A stretch of 64,000 bases of DNA from Panacibacter microcysteis (GTDB lineage: Bacteria; Bacteroidota; Bacteroidia; Chitinophagales; Chitinophagaceae). A program made the position numbers and the translations under genes. Below are positions 44,479 to 52,660 of the stretch, piece after piece (positions within the stretch are counted from its first letter, which is position 1; every line of letters begins with the position of its first letter). The notes beneath the pieces are model-generated. The model worked only from the letters and a program-made list of their open reading frames with translations, ran no database searches and was not told where the DNA came from. The stretch is from the NCBI RefSeq assembly GCF_015831355.1, contig NZ_JADWYR010000003.1, forward strand, positions 186,001 through 250,000, read 5' to 3'.

Positions 44479-45849
44479 ATGGGTTGTGGAAGTTGCGGAA
44501 CGGGCAAACCTAACGGTTGCAAAAGCAATGGCGGGTGCAGTACCGGTGGCTGTAACAGGCTAAACGTGCACGACTGGCTGATGAACCTGCCATTCAGTGA
44601 TCCTGAAAGTTCCTGTAAAATAATCGAAGTAAGTTTTAATAACGGCAGCCGTAAAGATTTTTTCAGGAATAATACATTGCAGTTTTTTGAGAAAGGAGAA
44701 TATATAACGGTAGAGGGTGTAAGCGGTTTTGATGTAGGCGAAGTAAGCCTTAGCGGCGAGCTGGTTCGTTTACAGATGAAAAAGAAAGGTGTGGATGAAA
44801 TGAACCCTGATCTTAAAAAAGTATTGCGCCGCAGCTCAGACAAAGATATTGAGCTGCACCTGCAGAATAAAGCCAGGGAAAAAGCAGCATTGGCCAGGAG
44901 CCGTTCCATTGCCATTCAGCTAAACCTGCAGATGAAGCTGATAGAGGTAGAGATACAAAGCGATGGAAAAAAAGCCACTTTCTTTTATACTGCTGAAGAC
45001 CGCGTAGATTTTCGTGAGCTTATCAAGATCTACGCATCAGAATTTAAAGTAAAGGTAGAGATGCGCCAGATTGGTATAAGACAGGAGGCTGCAAAGGTTG
45101 GCGGTATTGGCAGTTGCGGCAGGGAGCTATGCTGCAGTACATGGCTCAACGATTTTAAAAGTGTAACCACTACGGCCGCCCGCTACCAGAATTTATCCAT
45201 CAATCAAACCAAGCTGAGCGGCCAGTGCGGCAGGCTGAAGTGTTGTTTGAATTATGAACTTGATACTTACCTCGACGCGCTGCAACATTTTCCCAATAAC
45301 GCAGAAACACTGCAAACCACCAAGGGTACCGCAGCTCTCATCAAAAAAGATATTTTCAAAAACCTGATGTGGTATACGCTGCCGGGCAGCAGTATGCAAT
45401 ACCCGCTTACCATACACAGGGTAAAAGATATTTTGAGGGCCAACCACCGCGGAGAGGCTGTTGATGATCTTAAACCGGTTGATCTGAGTGCCAACAAAAT
45501 TGCCGCAGAAGTGGAGCATGCATTTGTAGATGTGGTGGGGCAGGTAAGTTTACGCAGCCTGGAAAAAACCAGCAAACGCCGGAATGAGAAAGAGCGTCGT
45601 GAGCAGCGCGACGGACGTCCTGATAACAGGCCTGACAGGCCGCAGCAAAACAGGCCGCAACAACCAAACCGGCCCCAGCAGGGCAGACCTGAAAGCAACA
45701 GGCCCGAAAGACCGCAGCAAAACAGGCCGCAACAGCAACGGCCACAGCAGGGGGGTGGCCAGCAGCAGGGTGGTGAAAGAAGAAATGAGAACAGGCCCAA
45801 ACCTAATTTTCAACCAAAGCGCCCTCCACAACCGGGTGGCAATAAATAA
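44479..45849 (+). CDS. ricT: PSP1-domain protein RicT (YaaT) with long disordered tail
   Basis: This 456-residue protein begins with a Cys/Gly cluster (GCGSCGTGKPNGC, CSTGGC). The PSP1 domain follows (about 45-290), with its conserved cysteines in GIGSCGRELCCSTWL and SGQCGRLKCCLNYE; these bind Fe-S clusters in the Ric complex of Bacillus, which affects RNA processing by RNase Y. The last 90 residues are a basic, low-complexity tail of Asn-Arg-Pro-Gln-Gln units, probably disordered and RNA-binding. In Bacteroidota the gene commonly neighbours holB, as here. Confidence 0.93.
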   Translation: MGCGSCGTGKPNGCKSNGGCSTGGCNRLNVHDWLMNLPFSDPESSCKIIEVSFNNGSRKDFFRNNTLQFFEKGEYITVEGVSGFDVGEVSLSGELVRLQMKKKGVDEMNPDLKKVLRRSSDKDIELHLQNKAREKAALARSRSIAIQLNLQMKLIEVEIQSDGKKATFFYTAEDRVDFRELIKIYASEFKVKVEMRQIGIRQEAAKVGGIGSCGRELCCSTWLNDFKSVTTTAARYQNLSINQTKLSGQCGRLKCCLNYELDTYLDALQHFPNNAETLQTTKGTAALIKKDIFKNLMWYTLPGSSMQYPLTIHRVKDILRANHRGEAVDDLKPVDLSANKIAAEVEHAFVDVVGQVSLRSLEKTSKRRNEKERREQRDGRPDNRPDRPQQNRPQQPNRPQQGRPESNRPERPQQNRPQQQRPQQGGGQQQGGERRNENRPKPNFQPKRPPQPGGNK

Positions 45850-45861
45850 TATTGTTTGATG

Positions 45862-45886
45862 ACGCGCCGCTTTGCGGCGCGTTTTT
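45862..45886 (+). terminator. Terminator after ricT
   Basis: Stem acgcgccgc/gcggcgcgt with loop ttt, then six T residues; 12 nt past the stop. Confidence 0.9.
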
Positions 45887-45898
45887 TAATGTTCTCGC

Positions 45899-46157
45899 AT
45901 GCACCTGCCCAATTCTTATAAAACGGAGTTATCTGACAATGGCTTTGCTGTAACAGCGCGTATTTTTACCGATTATGAAATCGCTGCTATGCGAGGTAAC
46001 GTGCAGGGTGCCAAAAGGTGGAGTAATGCTAATGAAACCACTCCTGCTTTACAGTTCCGGCAGAACAGTTAACAACAAAAGACGAAGGGTCATTCATATA
46101 GAGTTTACAAGCGCTGAACTTCCGGGCGGGCTGGAATGGTCTGAAAAACTGGCTTGA
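45899..46157 (+). pseudogene. Remnant of a phytanoyl-CoA dioxygenase family gene
   Basis: From the ATG at 45899 the frame gives a plausible N-terminus (LPNSYKTELSDNGFAVTARIF, then TDYEIAAM), and then loses sense. From about 45990 the next phase gives a perfect family C-terminus: TCRVPKGGVMLMKPLLL, the RTVNNKRRRVIHIEF segment with the Arg that binds 2-oxoglutarate, and PGGLEWSEKLA, ending at 46157. About 150 residues of the middle, including the iron-binding HxD, are missing and the two halves are out of phase. The gene was removed by an internal deletion and cannot make an active enzyme. Confidence 0.75.
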
Positions 46158-46206
46158 AGCACCGGAAAAGACTTTTCTTTATTTTGCACCTAAACCCTCG
46201 CCAAAC

Positions 46207-47103
46207 ATGAAAAAACTTTGCTGCGTCTTACTGCTTATATCTGCATTGGCTTCCTGTAAAAAAGATAAGTCTGAATTATTGGTTGGCCGCTGGGATTTTA
46301 CCCGCCTGGAAATGCCTGCCATGTATGACCTGATCGGTAATATAAAACTTGCTGTAGACAATGACGAGATTGCATTGAAGCGTTTTCTGCTGGGCAATAA
46401 ACTCATCCTGCGCAGCGACAGCACTTTTGATATGGTGATGCTGAAGCAATACATGCATGGCAACTGGCACTACGATAAAACCAGCCAGCATCTGCTGCTG
46501 GATGATGCATCGGGTGATGCGCTTGATATAACCGTGCGGGTAGACAGCATAACCGGTACAAGGCTGATCTTTGACATTGACCAGTTCTCGCTCAATAAAA
46601 TCGTTAACAGGCATTCGTCTGCAGATAATTATTACGACCTGCTGCTGAATAAGGCTTACTGCCAGTTTTACCTGGATCTTGACAGGGACAAGTACAATGA
46701 TATAAAAGACGATCCTTATAGTATTGAAAACAATAAATGGCGTATACAACCCTCGGCAGCCGAGAGCGATGCACAAATAAAAGACCGCGTGTTGAACCAC
46801 CTTCATTTCTGGAAATTATTGTTCGCGGACGGACAGCAGTTTGAGCGGCCCTTTATTTCTTACAACTGGTTCGACTCGCCGCTGGTGGTAGCATCTAACG
46901 GTGTGCAGTTAGACTTCCTGTACAAGCATGATAAAGAATGGGCACAAAACTTTTATGATACTGCGCAGGCGCAAAGAGGTTATGAAATGATGGACAAAGG
47001 TTTTGACAAAAAGCTGAAGTTTATGAAAACCGATAACAAATACGCAAAGCAGGAAGATATGATGAAACAACTGATCGAGAATGTTGACCAGTCTGCGAAA
47101 TAA
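46207..47103 (+). CDS. Hypothetical lipoprotein, 298 aa, lipocalin-like start
   Basis: This 298-residue lipoprotein has lipobox ALASC in the first 17 residues. The region after it (LLVGRWDFTRLEM, SDSTFDMVMLKQYMHGNWHYD) resembles lipocalin-like domains of Bacteroidota, in which a GxW strand opens a barrel and alternating strands follow. The second half is helical and rich in charged residues (YDTAQAQRGYEMMDKGFDKKLKFM). It is probably anchored to the inner leaflet of the outer membrane. The role is unknown. Confidence 0.75.
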   Translation: MKKLCCVLLLISALASCKKDKSELLVGRWDFTRLEMPAMYDLIGNIKLAVDNDEIALKRFLLGNKLILRSDSTFDMVMLKQYMHGNWHYDKTSQHLLLDDASGDALDITVRVDSITGTRLIFDIDQFSLNKIVNRHSSADNYYDLLLNKAYCQFYLDLDRDKYNDIKDDPYSIENNKWRIQPSAAESDAQIKDRVLNHLHFWKLLFADGQQFERPFISYNWFDSPLVVASNGVQLDFLYKHDKEWAQNFYDTAQAQRGYEMMDKGFDKKLKFMKTDNKYAKQEDMMKQLIENVDQSAK

Positions 47104-47159
47104 TATGACGGTAGTTGTTTACCCGGCTTTAAATTGTAGCCTGGTAAAGGAAAAGGCAT

Positions 47160-47232
47160 CGTTGCTGCACACGGCGTTGCAGTACAAGTGAGTGACACAA
47201 CGGAAGCCCCACAATGTTACCAGAGCCGGCAA
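47160..47232 (-). repeat. Intergenic repeat copy 19
   Basis: The core at 47182-47201 is of the TGAGTGACAC type. The end GAGCCGGC at 47222-47229 abuts the last codons of the BrkB-family gene. With copy 20 it brackets that gene. Confidence 0.8.
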
Positions 47233-47237
47233 ACAAA

Positions 47238-48227
47238 TTATTCTTTTGGTACTTCTTTGTCGATGGTTATCTCATGCGCTTTTACAGAAGTCTTTACTGC
47301 TGTCTGCTGATCATCGAGCGATCCTTTGCTTTCTACCTCTATCTGCTGCACAAACACTGCATAAGTATTGGGGTAAATATGCGCGCCGGTATACTGCGCA
47401 TATACCCTTGTAAAGGCCGCACCAAAATAAAGGATAATGGCAGAGTAATATACCCACAGCAAAATGATGACAAGAGAACCCGCTGCGCCATACGAGCTGC
47501 TGACATTGCTTTTGCCGAGGTACAGGCCAATGGCAAACTTACCAATCATAAACAGCAGCGCTGTGGTAAAGGAACCCGCCCTTACCGTGCGCCAGTGGAT
47601 CTTAGCATCGGGCAACACTTTAAAGATTATTCCAAATAAAAAACTGATGGTAATAAACTGCAGCAGTATGTTTACGCCATACACGATGTATACTTCTGCT
47701 CCCGGAAAAAGATTTACCAGCCGCTCTACCAGTAAACTAAGCAATGCATTTATCACAAGCGATACAAGCAGGATAAAACCAAGTGTTACCACCATAGAAA
47801 AACTCAGTAGCCTGTTGATGAGCATTTTCATCCAACCTTTGCGTGGCTTGGCTTTTAGCCGCCATATAAGGTTGATGGAATCCTGTATTTCAGCAAACAC
47901 ACCTGTTGCCGCAAAAATGAGCGCAATAATACCAATGAGTGATGCCCAGGTAATATCGTTTGATACGGTGGCATTTTTTATCAGCTCCTGTATTTGCAGG
48001 GCGGCCTGCTGGCCAACAAAAGATTGTATTTGTGCATACAGGTTACCTTCTATGGCATCGCGGCCCAAAAAAATATCGCACAGTGTAATAATAACAATGA
48101 GCATAGGTGCAATAGAAAAAACGGTATAGTATGCCAGTGCGGCGCTCATGCGGGTTATCTTCAGATCCCCAAAATCTTTGAATGTCTGCTTTAGAATTTT
48201 CCAGATGTCTTTTACTGATACACGCAT
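47238..48227 (-). CDS. YihY/BrkB family inner-membrane protein
   Basis: This 329-residue integral membrane protein has six hydrophobic segments and family marks: RMSAALAYYTVFSIAPMLIV near residue 30, the loop FAEIQDSINLIWRLKAKPRKGW and the C-terminal YGAAGSLVIILLWVYYSAIILYFGAAFTRVYA. The family was once annotated as ribonuclease BN, but that is incorrect; its function is unknown and transport has been proposed. A charged cytoplasmic tail of about 50 residues follows the last segment. Repeat copies lie on both sides of the gene. Confidence 0.92.
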   Translation of the reverse strand: MRVSVKDIWKILKQTFKDFGDLKITRMSAALAYYTVFSIAPMLIVIITLCDIFLGRDAIEGNLYAQIQSFVGQQAALQIQELIKNATVSNDITWASLIGIIALIFAATGVFAEIQDSINLIWRLKAKPRKGWMKMLINRLLSFSMVVTLGFILLVSLVINALLSLLVERLVNLFPGAEVYIVYGVNILLQFITISFLFGIIFKVLPDAKIHWRTVRAGSFTTALLFMIGKFAIGLYLGKSNVSSSYGAAGSLVIILLWVYYSAIILYFGAAFTRVYAQYTGAHIYPNTYAVFVQQIEVESKGSLDDQQTAVKTSVKAHEITIDKEVPKE

Positions 48228-48246
48228 ATTAACTGTTTATTTTTTT

Positions 48247-48320
48247 GGAGACCGGCACTGGTACTTCGTGGCATCGCCTGTTGTGTCACTCACTTGTACT
48301 GTAGCGCCGTGGGCAACAAC
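48247..48320 (+). repeat. Intergenic repeat copy 20
   Basis: The core at 48280-48299 is of the TGTCACTC type with the GGCATCGCC flank. It begins 20 nt before the BrkB gene start, so it lies in that gene's upstream region. Confidence 0.8.
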
Positions 48321-48350
48321 GATACTGCATAGCTTACGCGTTGGCAATAC

Positions 48351-48701
48351 TTAGAGCTTATGGTAATTTTTATCTCCATCCAGTTTTTCGTTGTTCCTGT
48401 GGCGCTCCGCATCCCGTATATTTTTTTTCTCAAAGTTGCGCTGCAATGCACTCGTAAGGTCAACACCCGTTTGGTTGGCCAGGCAAATAAGCACCCAAAG
48501 AACATCGGCCATTTCATCTGCTATTTCTTTGCCTTTATCACTTTCTTTAAACGATTGCTCGCCATAAGTACGCACCATCAATCTTGATAACTCTCCCACT
48601 TCTTCCATTAATATGCCAAGATTGGTTAATTCATTGAAATAACGAACGCCAACGGTTTTTATCCATTCGTCTACCTGTGCCTGTGCCTGTTGAATAGTCA
48701 T
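48351..48701 (-). CDS. MazG-like nucleotide pyrophosphohydrolase
   Basis: This 116-residue all-alpha enzyme has the MazG metal site: EEVGELSRLM near residue 33 and DEMADVLWVLICLAN near 62, whose Glu and Asp residues bind magnesium. It would hydrolyse non-canonical or excess nucleoside triphosphates to monophosphates. The length fits single-domain MazG-like proteins of Bacteroidota. The dtd gene lies 55 nt upstream on the same strand, so both may be in one transcript devoted to quality control of nucleotides and tRNA. Confidence 0.9.
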   Translation of the reverse strand: MTIQQAQAQVDEWIKTVGVRYFNELTNLGILMEEVGELSRLMVRTYGEQSFKESDKGKEIADEMADVLWVLICLANQTGVDLTSALQRNFEKKNIRDAERHRNNEKLDGDKNYHKL

Positions 48702-48756
48702 AAAGACCTTTTAAGTTTATTATTCATTTTATTTTTCACCTTTCTTCGGGGTTCCT

Positions 48757-49209
48757 TTACTCTTTCAGCTTTGTATCAATAAGAATCGTCACCGGGCCGT
48801 CGTTCAATAACTTTACTTTCATGTCTGCACCAAAAATGCCGGTGTAAATTTTCTTCCCAAGATCCGTTGTCAGTTGTTCAATCATTTGCTCATACAAAGG
48901 CACAGCAACAGCGGGTTTGCTGGCTTTGATGTAAGATGGCCGGTTGCCTTTTTTGGTAGCTGCGTGCAAGGTAAACTGGCTCACCAGCAGTATATCTCCA
49001 CCATATTCTTTCAGGCTGATATTCATAATACCCGCCGCATCGTTAAAAATGCGCAGGCTAACGATCTTGTTGCTTAACCATTCAATATCTTCATTGCTAT
49101 CAGCATCTTCAATACCCAGCAATACAAGCAGGCCTGTGCCAATGGCGCCGGTAACCTGCCCATCAACCGTAACAGATGCTTCTGTAACCCTTTGTATAAC
49201 GGCTCTCAT
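48757..49209 (-). CDS. dtd: D-aminoacyl-tRNA deacylase
   Basis: This 150-residue enzyme removes D-amino acids (and glycine) wrongly attached to tRNA. The start MRAVIQRVTEASVTVDG, the LLVSQFTLHA motif with its catalytic Thr and the NDGPVTILIDT motif with the Gly-cisPro-type pocket region are all in place. In the second motif the usual NxGP is kept. The ATG at 49209 is chosen over a GTG at 49215. It is a cytoplasmic dimer in known members. Confidence 0.95.
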   Translation of the reverse strand: MRAVIQRVTEASVTVDGQVTGAIGTGLLVLLGIEDADSNEDIEWLSNKIVSLRIFNDAAGIMNISLKEYGGDILLVSQFTLHAATKKGNRPSYIKASKPAVAVPLYEQMIEQLTTDLGKKIYTGIFGADMKVKLLNDGPVTILIDTKLKE

Positions 49210-49305
49210 AACCACGAATTAACGGCAAAACCACGAATTGGCTTTCATTCCGCCTTATTTTAAGCTGATTGTTTATAATTCGTAAAAAATTGTGTAATTC
49301 GTTGT

Positions 49306-49707
49306 ATGAACATCACAGGCGAAATAATCTTTCAAACGGCACGTAGCGGCGGTAAGGGCGGGCAAAACGTAAACAAAGTTGAAACAATGGTAGAGGGCCG
49401 CTGGCATGTGATGAATTCCACACTTGTATCAGCAGCGCAAAAACAACTGGTACTCGAAAAACTGGCCACCCGCATAACGTCAGATGGTTTCCTGCTCGTA
49501 AAATCACAAACAGAAAGAACGCAACAGGGCAATAAAGAACAGGTGATCAGAAAAATGCATGCACTGGTACAACAGGCACTTGTAAAAAAGAAAGTGCGGA
49601 TTGCCACCAAAGTTCCCAAAGCAGTGAAAGAAAAAATACTCGAAAGAAAAAAACAGCAGTCTTCGGTAAAGCAAAACAGGCGCAAACTAAAACCGGGTGA
49701 CTTTTAG
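49306..49707 (+). CDS. arfB: Alternative ribosome-rescue factor ArfB (YaeJ)
   Basis: This 133-residue peptidyl-tRNA hydrolase is related to class I release factors. The GGQ motif is at residues 18-20 in SGGKGGQNVNK, and the basic C-terminal tail (KILERKKQQSSVKQNRRKLKPG) that probes the empty mRNA channel is complete. It frees ribosomes stalled on mRNAs lacking a stop codon. A 9-bp stem, aaccgggtg (49691-49699) with cacccggtt (49708-49716), holds the gene's own stop codon in its loop. Confidence 0.95.
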   Translation: MNITGEIIFQTARSGGKGGQNVNKVETMVEGRWHVMNSTLVSAAQKQLVLEKLATRITSDGFLLVKSQTERTQQGNKEQVIRKMHALVQQALVKKKVRIATKVPKAVKEKILERKKQQSSVKQNRRKLKPGDF

Positions 49708-49729
49708 CACCCGGTTGCGATAGTATTTG

Positions 49730-50344
49730 TCATTGTTTTTTTGCTTTAAGTTTCATCAACGATTCATTAAAGTTTACGATTTGTGCAGAGTCTGTGCTGA
49801 TCCCGCTTTCCAGCGCAGATTTTTCTTTCAGCAGTTCTTCCAGTTTTTTCTTCTTTTTTTCCAGGTCTTTATTTGTGCCGGCCAGTTGCACGTACAGTTT
49901 ATGCTGCTCAAAATAATTGCTCTGCAGGAAGGCTGCAAAGTCTTTTAGTTCGCTCCATGCTTTATCATCATACGAAAAGAAATTTGTGCCGCTTTTAGCT
50001 GCAGCCATGTAAACAACCGATGCATCTTTTCCTTTTTGTTTCTTTTCCTCCACTACAAAATAATAATCAAAGGCATCGCCTGCAAGCTCCACTTTGGCTC
50101 TTTTAAACAACATATAGCCAAGTGATTTTTTGATGATGAAACCTTTACCTTTTTCTTTTTCAATGTGAAGGCTGTCGAAGTACCCTTCAATTGCATCTTC
50201 GGCTTCGTCCTGGCTAAGGTCTGAATCAAAAATTACGGCAGAACGAACGGTTGTGTCAATGGTCGTTCTGCCATCTCTTACCTGTGCATGCAACAACAGC
50301 GTACAAAAAAAGCCTGTAAAGGCAAGCAGGAGTTTCTTATTCAT
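49730..50344 (-). CDS. Exported hypothetical protein with C-terminal coiled coil, 204 aa
   Basis: The protein has a signal peptide at residues 1-21 (LLLAFTGFFCTLLLHAQ). A globular part follows (20-140, with YFVVEEKKQKGKDASVVYMAAAKSG), and then a Lys/Glu-rich coiled coil at about 150-190 (DLEKKKKKLEELLKEKSALE). The ATG at 50344 is chosen because the longer frame to 50452 overlaps the flippase promoter region and reads poorly. It should be periplasmic. No family is recognised, although similar short proteins occur across Chitinophagaceae. Confidence 0.75.
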   Translation of the reverse strand: MNKKLLLAFTGFFCTLLLHAQVRDGRTTIDTTVRSAVIFDSDLSQDEAEDAIEGYFDSLHIEKEKGKGFIIKKSLGYMLFKRAKVELAGDAFDYYFVVEEKKQKGKDASVVYMAAAKSGTNFFSYDDKAWSELKDFAAFLQSNYFEQHKLYVQLAGTNKDLEKKKKKLEELLKEKSALESGISTDSAQIVNFNESLMKLKAKKQ

Positions 50345-50496
50345 AAGCAGTTTTTTTACAAAAGAAAGATAATAACATAACAAATGTGTACCACTTAAAT
50401 TTTCCGTATACGTGATTATGTACAGGTGCACCATAAAATTATCTCCGGTCATACACTTTCACATTGTTGTACAATCAACAACATAAAAACTACCAT

Positions 50497-50504
50497 TACA
50501 TTTG
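50497..50504 (+). promoter_or_regulatory. Bacteroidota -7 box TACATTTG
   Basis: This exact TAnnTTTG lies 17 nt before the TTG codon at 50522. It implies a transcript start near 50511 and excludes translation from the ATG at 50426. Confidence 0.5.
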
Positions 50505-50521
50505 TACGAAATTTAGCACGA

Positions 50522-52033
50522 TTGAGCAGCATTAAAAAATTAGCGGGGCAAACGATCTGGTATGGGGTTAGTTCTATTGCGGCGAGGTTCATCAATTACC
50601 TGCTTACGCCGCTGCTTACATACAACCTGGCACATAAAGAAGATTATGGTAAGATCGGCTTAATTTATTCTGCGATTCCTATTCTCAATATCATTTTCAC
50701 ATACGGTTTTGAAACTGCCTATTTCAGGTATGCATCAAAGGAAGAGAACAAAAGCAGCATTTACAGTACTTCTTTTTTATCCCTGCTGTTTTCTACAGTA
50801 CTGCTTACAATCCTACTGTTTATATTCCAGGATGGTTTTGGAGCGGCTATCGGGCTGCAGGGTTTCCCCGCTATCATTCAGCTAAGCATACTCATCATAG
50901 CAGCAGATGCGATAAGCACCATACCCTTTGCCAAACTACGGCAGGAGCAACGCCCAAGAAAATATGCATTTATAAAGATTGCAGGCATTCTTATCAACAT
51001 TGCTGTTACATGGTTTTATGTAGCCTGGTGCCCCAAACATGTAAATACAGATGCCAACAGCTTTTTAAACATACTCTACAGCCCGCAGACAAACCCTGTC
51101 GTCTACGTGCTGTTAGCCAACCTGATACAGAGTGTATTTACGCTTGTATTGTTAACCGGCGAAATAAAACAGGTCAGCTTCAATTTCAGCAGCAGGCTAT
51201 GGAAAGAAATGATGCTTTATTCACTGCCGCTTGTTGTGGCAGGTATGGGCGGTATGATCAACGAAACCTTCGACAGGCTTATGCTGCGCTGGTGGTTGCC
51301 AGGCAGTGTAGCCCACCGCGAAGCAGAAGTGGGTGTTTATAATGCATGCTATAAGCTCTCTATACTTATTACCTTATTTATACAGGCGTTCAGGCTCGGG
51401 GCAGAACCATTTTTCTTTAAACAGGCAGAAGGCGGCAGCCCGCAGAAAACCTATGCACGTGTCATGAAGTTCTTTGTAATTACCGTATGCGTTACATTCC
51501 TGCTCATCACTTTATTTATACCTGTCTGGAAGCATTTCATCAGCGAAGCTTATTGGGATGGTCTAGGTGTTGTGCCGGTATTGGTACTCGCTAATATATG
51601 CTTGGGCATTTACTATAACCTAAGTATATGGTATAAGTTAAGTAACCGCACCAGCGCGGGGGCCACCATCACCTTTATAGGTGCAGGCATTACTTTTCTC
51701 ATCAATTTTTTGTTTATACCATACTTCAGTTACATGGCCAGCGCCTGGGCCACATTTGCCTGTTATGCAACAATGATGGTTACCAGTTTTGTGTGGGGGC
51801 AAAAGGCGTATTACGTGCCCTACGCCTGGAAGAAATTACTGGCTTATATCACGATCGTTATACTATTATTTTTTGTTCATAAAGGCGTTAATGCCATTTG
51901 GGAAAACGACATCTTCTCGCTCGCAACCGGTGCCCTGCTTACGACAGGTTTTGTGTATTTTATTCTAAGAGTGGAAAAGAAAGAATTTGTTGCCATGCCT
52001 TATATAGGCCGGTTTATTGCAAAGGTTGTATGA
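50522..52033 (+). CDS. Polysaccharide flippase, MVF/oligosaccharide-flippase superfamily
   Basis: This 503-residue inner-membrane protein has about 14 hydrophobic segments. The N-terminus IKKLAGQTIWYGVSSIAARFINYLL and the following KEDYGKIGLIYSAIPIL are typical of Wzx-like flippases that move lipid-linked sugars across the inner membrane. The TTG at 50522 is taken as the start: it is where the family pattern begins and it lies just behind a promoter box. The longer frame from 50426 has an unlikely His/Cys-rich start. No glycosyltransferase is adjacent; the GT2 at 15954 is far away. Confidence 0.9.
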   Translation: MSSIKKLAGQTIWYGVSSIAARFINYLLTPLLTYNLAHKEDYGKIGLIYSAIPILNIIFTYGFETAYFRYASKEENKSSIYSTSFLSLLFSTVLLTILLFIFQDGFGAAIGLQGFPAIIQLSILIIAADAISTIPFAKLRQEQRPRKYAFIKIAGILINIAVTWFYVAWCPKHVNTDANSFLNILYSPQTNPVVYVLLANLIQSVFTLVLLTGEIKQVSFNFSSRLWKEMMLYSLPLVVAGMGGMINETFDRLMLRWWLPGSVAHREAEVGVYNACYKLSILITLFIQAFRLGAEPFFFKQAEGGSPQKTYARVMKFFVITVCVTFLLITLFIPVWKHFISEAYWDGLGVVPVLVLANICLGIYYNLSIWYKLSNRTSAGATITFIGAGITFLINFLFIPYFSYMASAWATFACYATMMVTSFVWGQKAYYVPYAWKKLLAYITIVILLFFVHKGVNAIWENDIFSLATGALLTTGFVYFILRVEKKEFVAMPYIGRFIAKVV

Positions 52034-52041
52034 TTATTTGT

Positions 52042-52115
52042 GTACCGGCTGTATGGCTACTATGGAGCTTTTGTTGTGTCACTCACTTGTACGTTCTTTA
52101 CGCTCTTCAGCATAT
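52042..52115 (+). repeat. Intergenic repeat copy 21
   Basis: The core at 52073-52092 is of the TGTCACTC type but with the ATGGAGCTTTT flank of the other group. The left end lies about 9 nt past the flippase stop. Confidence 0.8.
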
Positions 52116-52194
52116 GCGGCCACGCTGTTTTATCACATAACCGCACGTAACAAACTTTTTAAAGAACAAAAAACAAACATTGATACAAGATTCT

Positions 52195-52320
52195 TTAAAA
52201 GCCCTGGTACATAACATATATCGTTGCGCCGATAAAGGCAATCATAAGAAACGAAACCACAAACATGGATACTCTTGTTACGCGATGATCAGCGGTAATT
52301 TTCTTTAGCACAGTTTTCAT
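52195..52320 (-). CDS. Small single-pass membrane protein, 41 aa
   Basis: This short frame of 41 residues has a basic N-terminus (MKTVLKKITADHRVTRV) and one hydrophobic segment at about residues 18-37 ending MYQGF. By the positive-inside rule the N-terminus is cytoplasmic. Its length and plan match the 41-residue protein at 2716-2841, including a VxRV-like element before the membrane segment, though sequence identity is low. The function is unknown. Confidence 0.55.
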   Translation of the reverse strand: MKTVLKKITADHRVTRVSMFVVSFLMIAFIGATIYVMYQGF

Positions 52321-52660
52321 AACAATTATCTTTTACACCCGAATATTTCCAAAAAAGTGCCAGTTGAAAAACTGGTTTGTTTTTGCTTTAGATAAACCGA
52401 CATACGTCAAAAACTGTGGAACTATTTCAACAAAAATGTTGCTTCAAACACCCGTTTACCGGTTCTGCGGCTTTTAGCCTCCCGCACGGAGTACTACCTG
52501 CGCTCAATGCCTGGCGGGGTTTGAATCCGTTTCCGGACACGCGTTAAAAGCATCTGGCAGGTATCGGGAACCGGCCCGGCAGTAACGCCTGTTTTATCTA
52601 TTTGTGAACAGCAGGTAATAAAAACTACGCATCCCTATCTTTGTCCGTAAATACTGTTTC
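52321..52660. other. 340-bp gap upstream of pafA
   Basis: It contains a GC-rich patch around 52470-52590 with several short inverted repeats (for example ccggttctgcgg and cctggcggggt) but no open frame of note and no known RNA family. The pafA promoter box is at its right end. Confidence 0.35.
52636..52643 (+). promoter_or_regulatory. Bacteroidota -7 box TATCTTTG
   Basis: Exact TAnnTTTG, 17 nt before the pafA start codon. Confidence 0.45.

Noticed and set aside
47464-48129. Open frame of 221 codons on the + strand
   Set aside because: It is antisense to the BrkB-family gene, which has clear membrane segments and family motifs.
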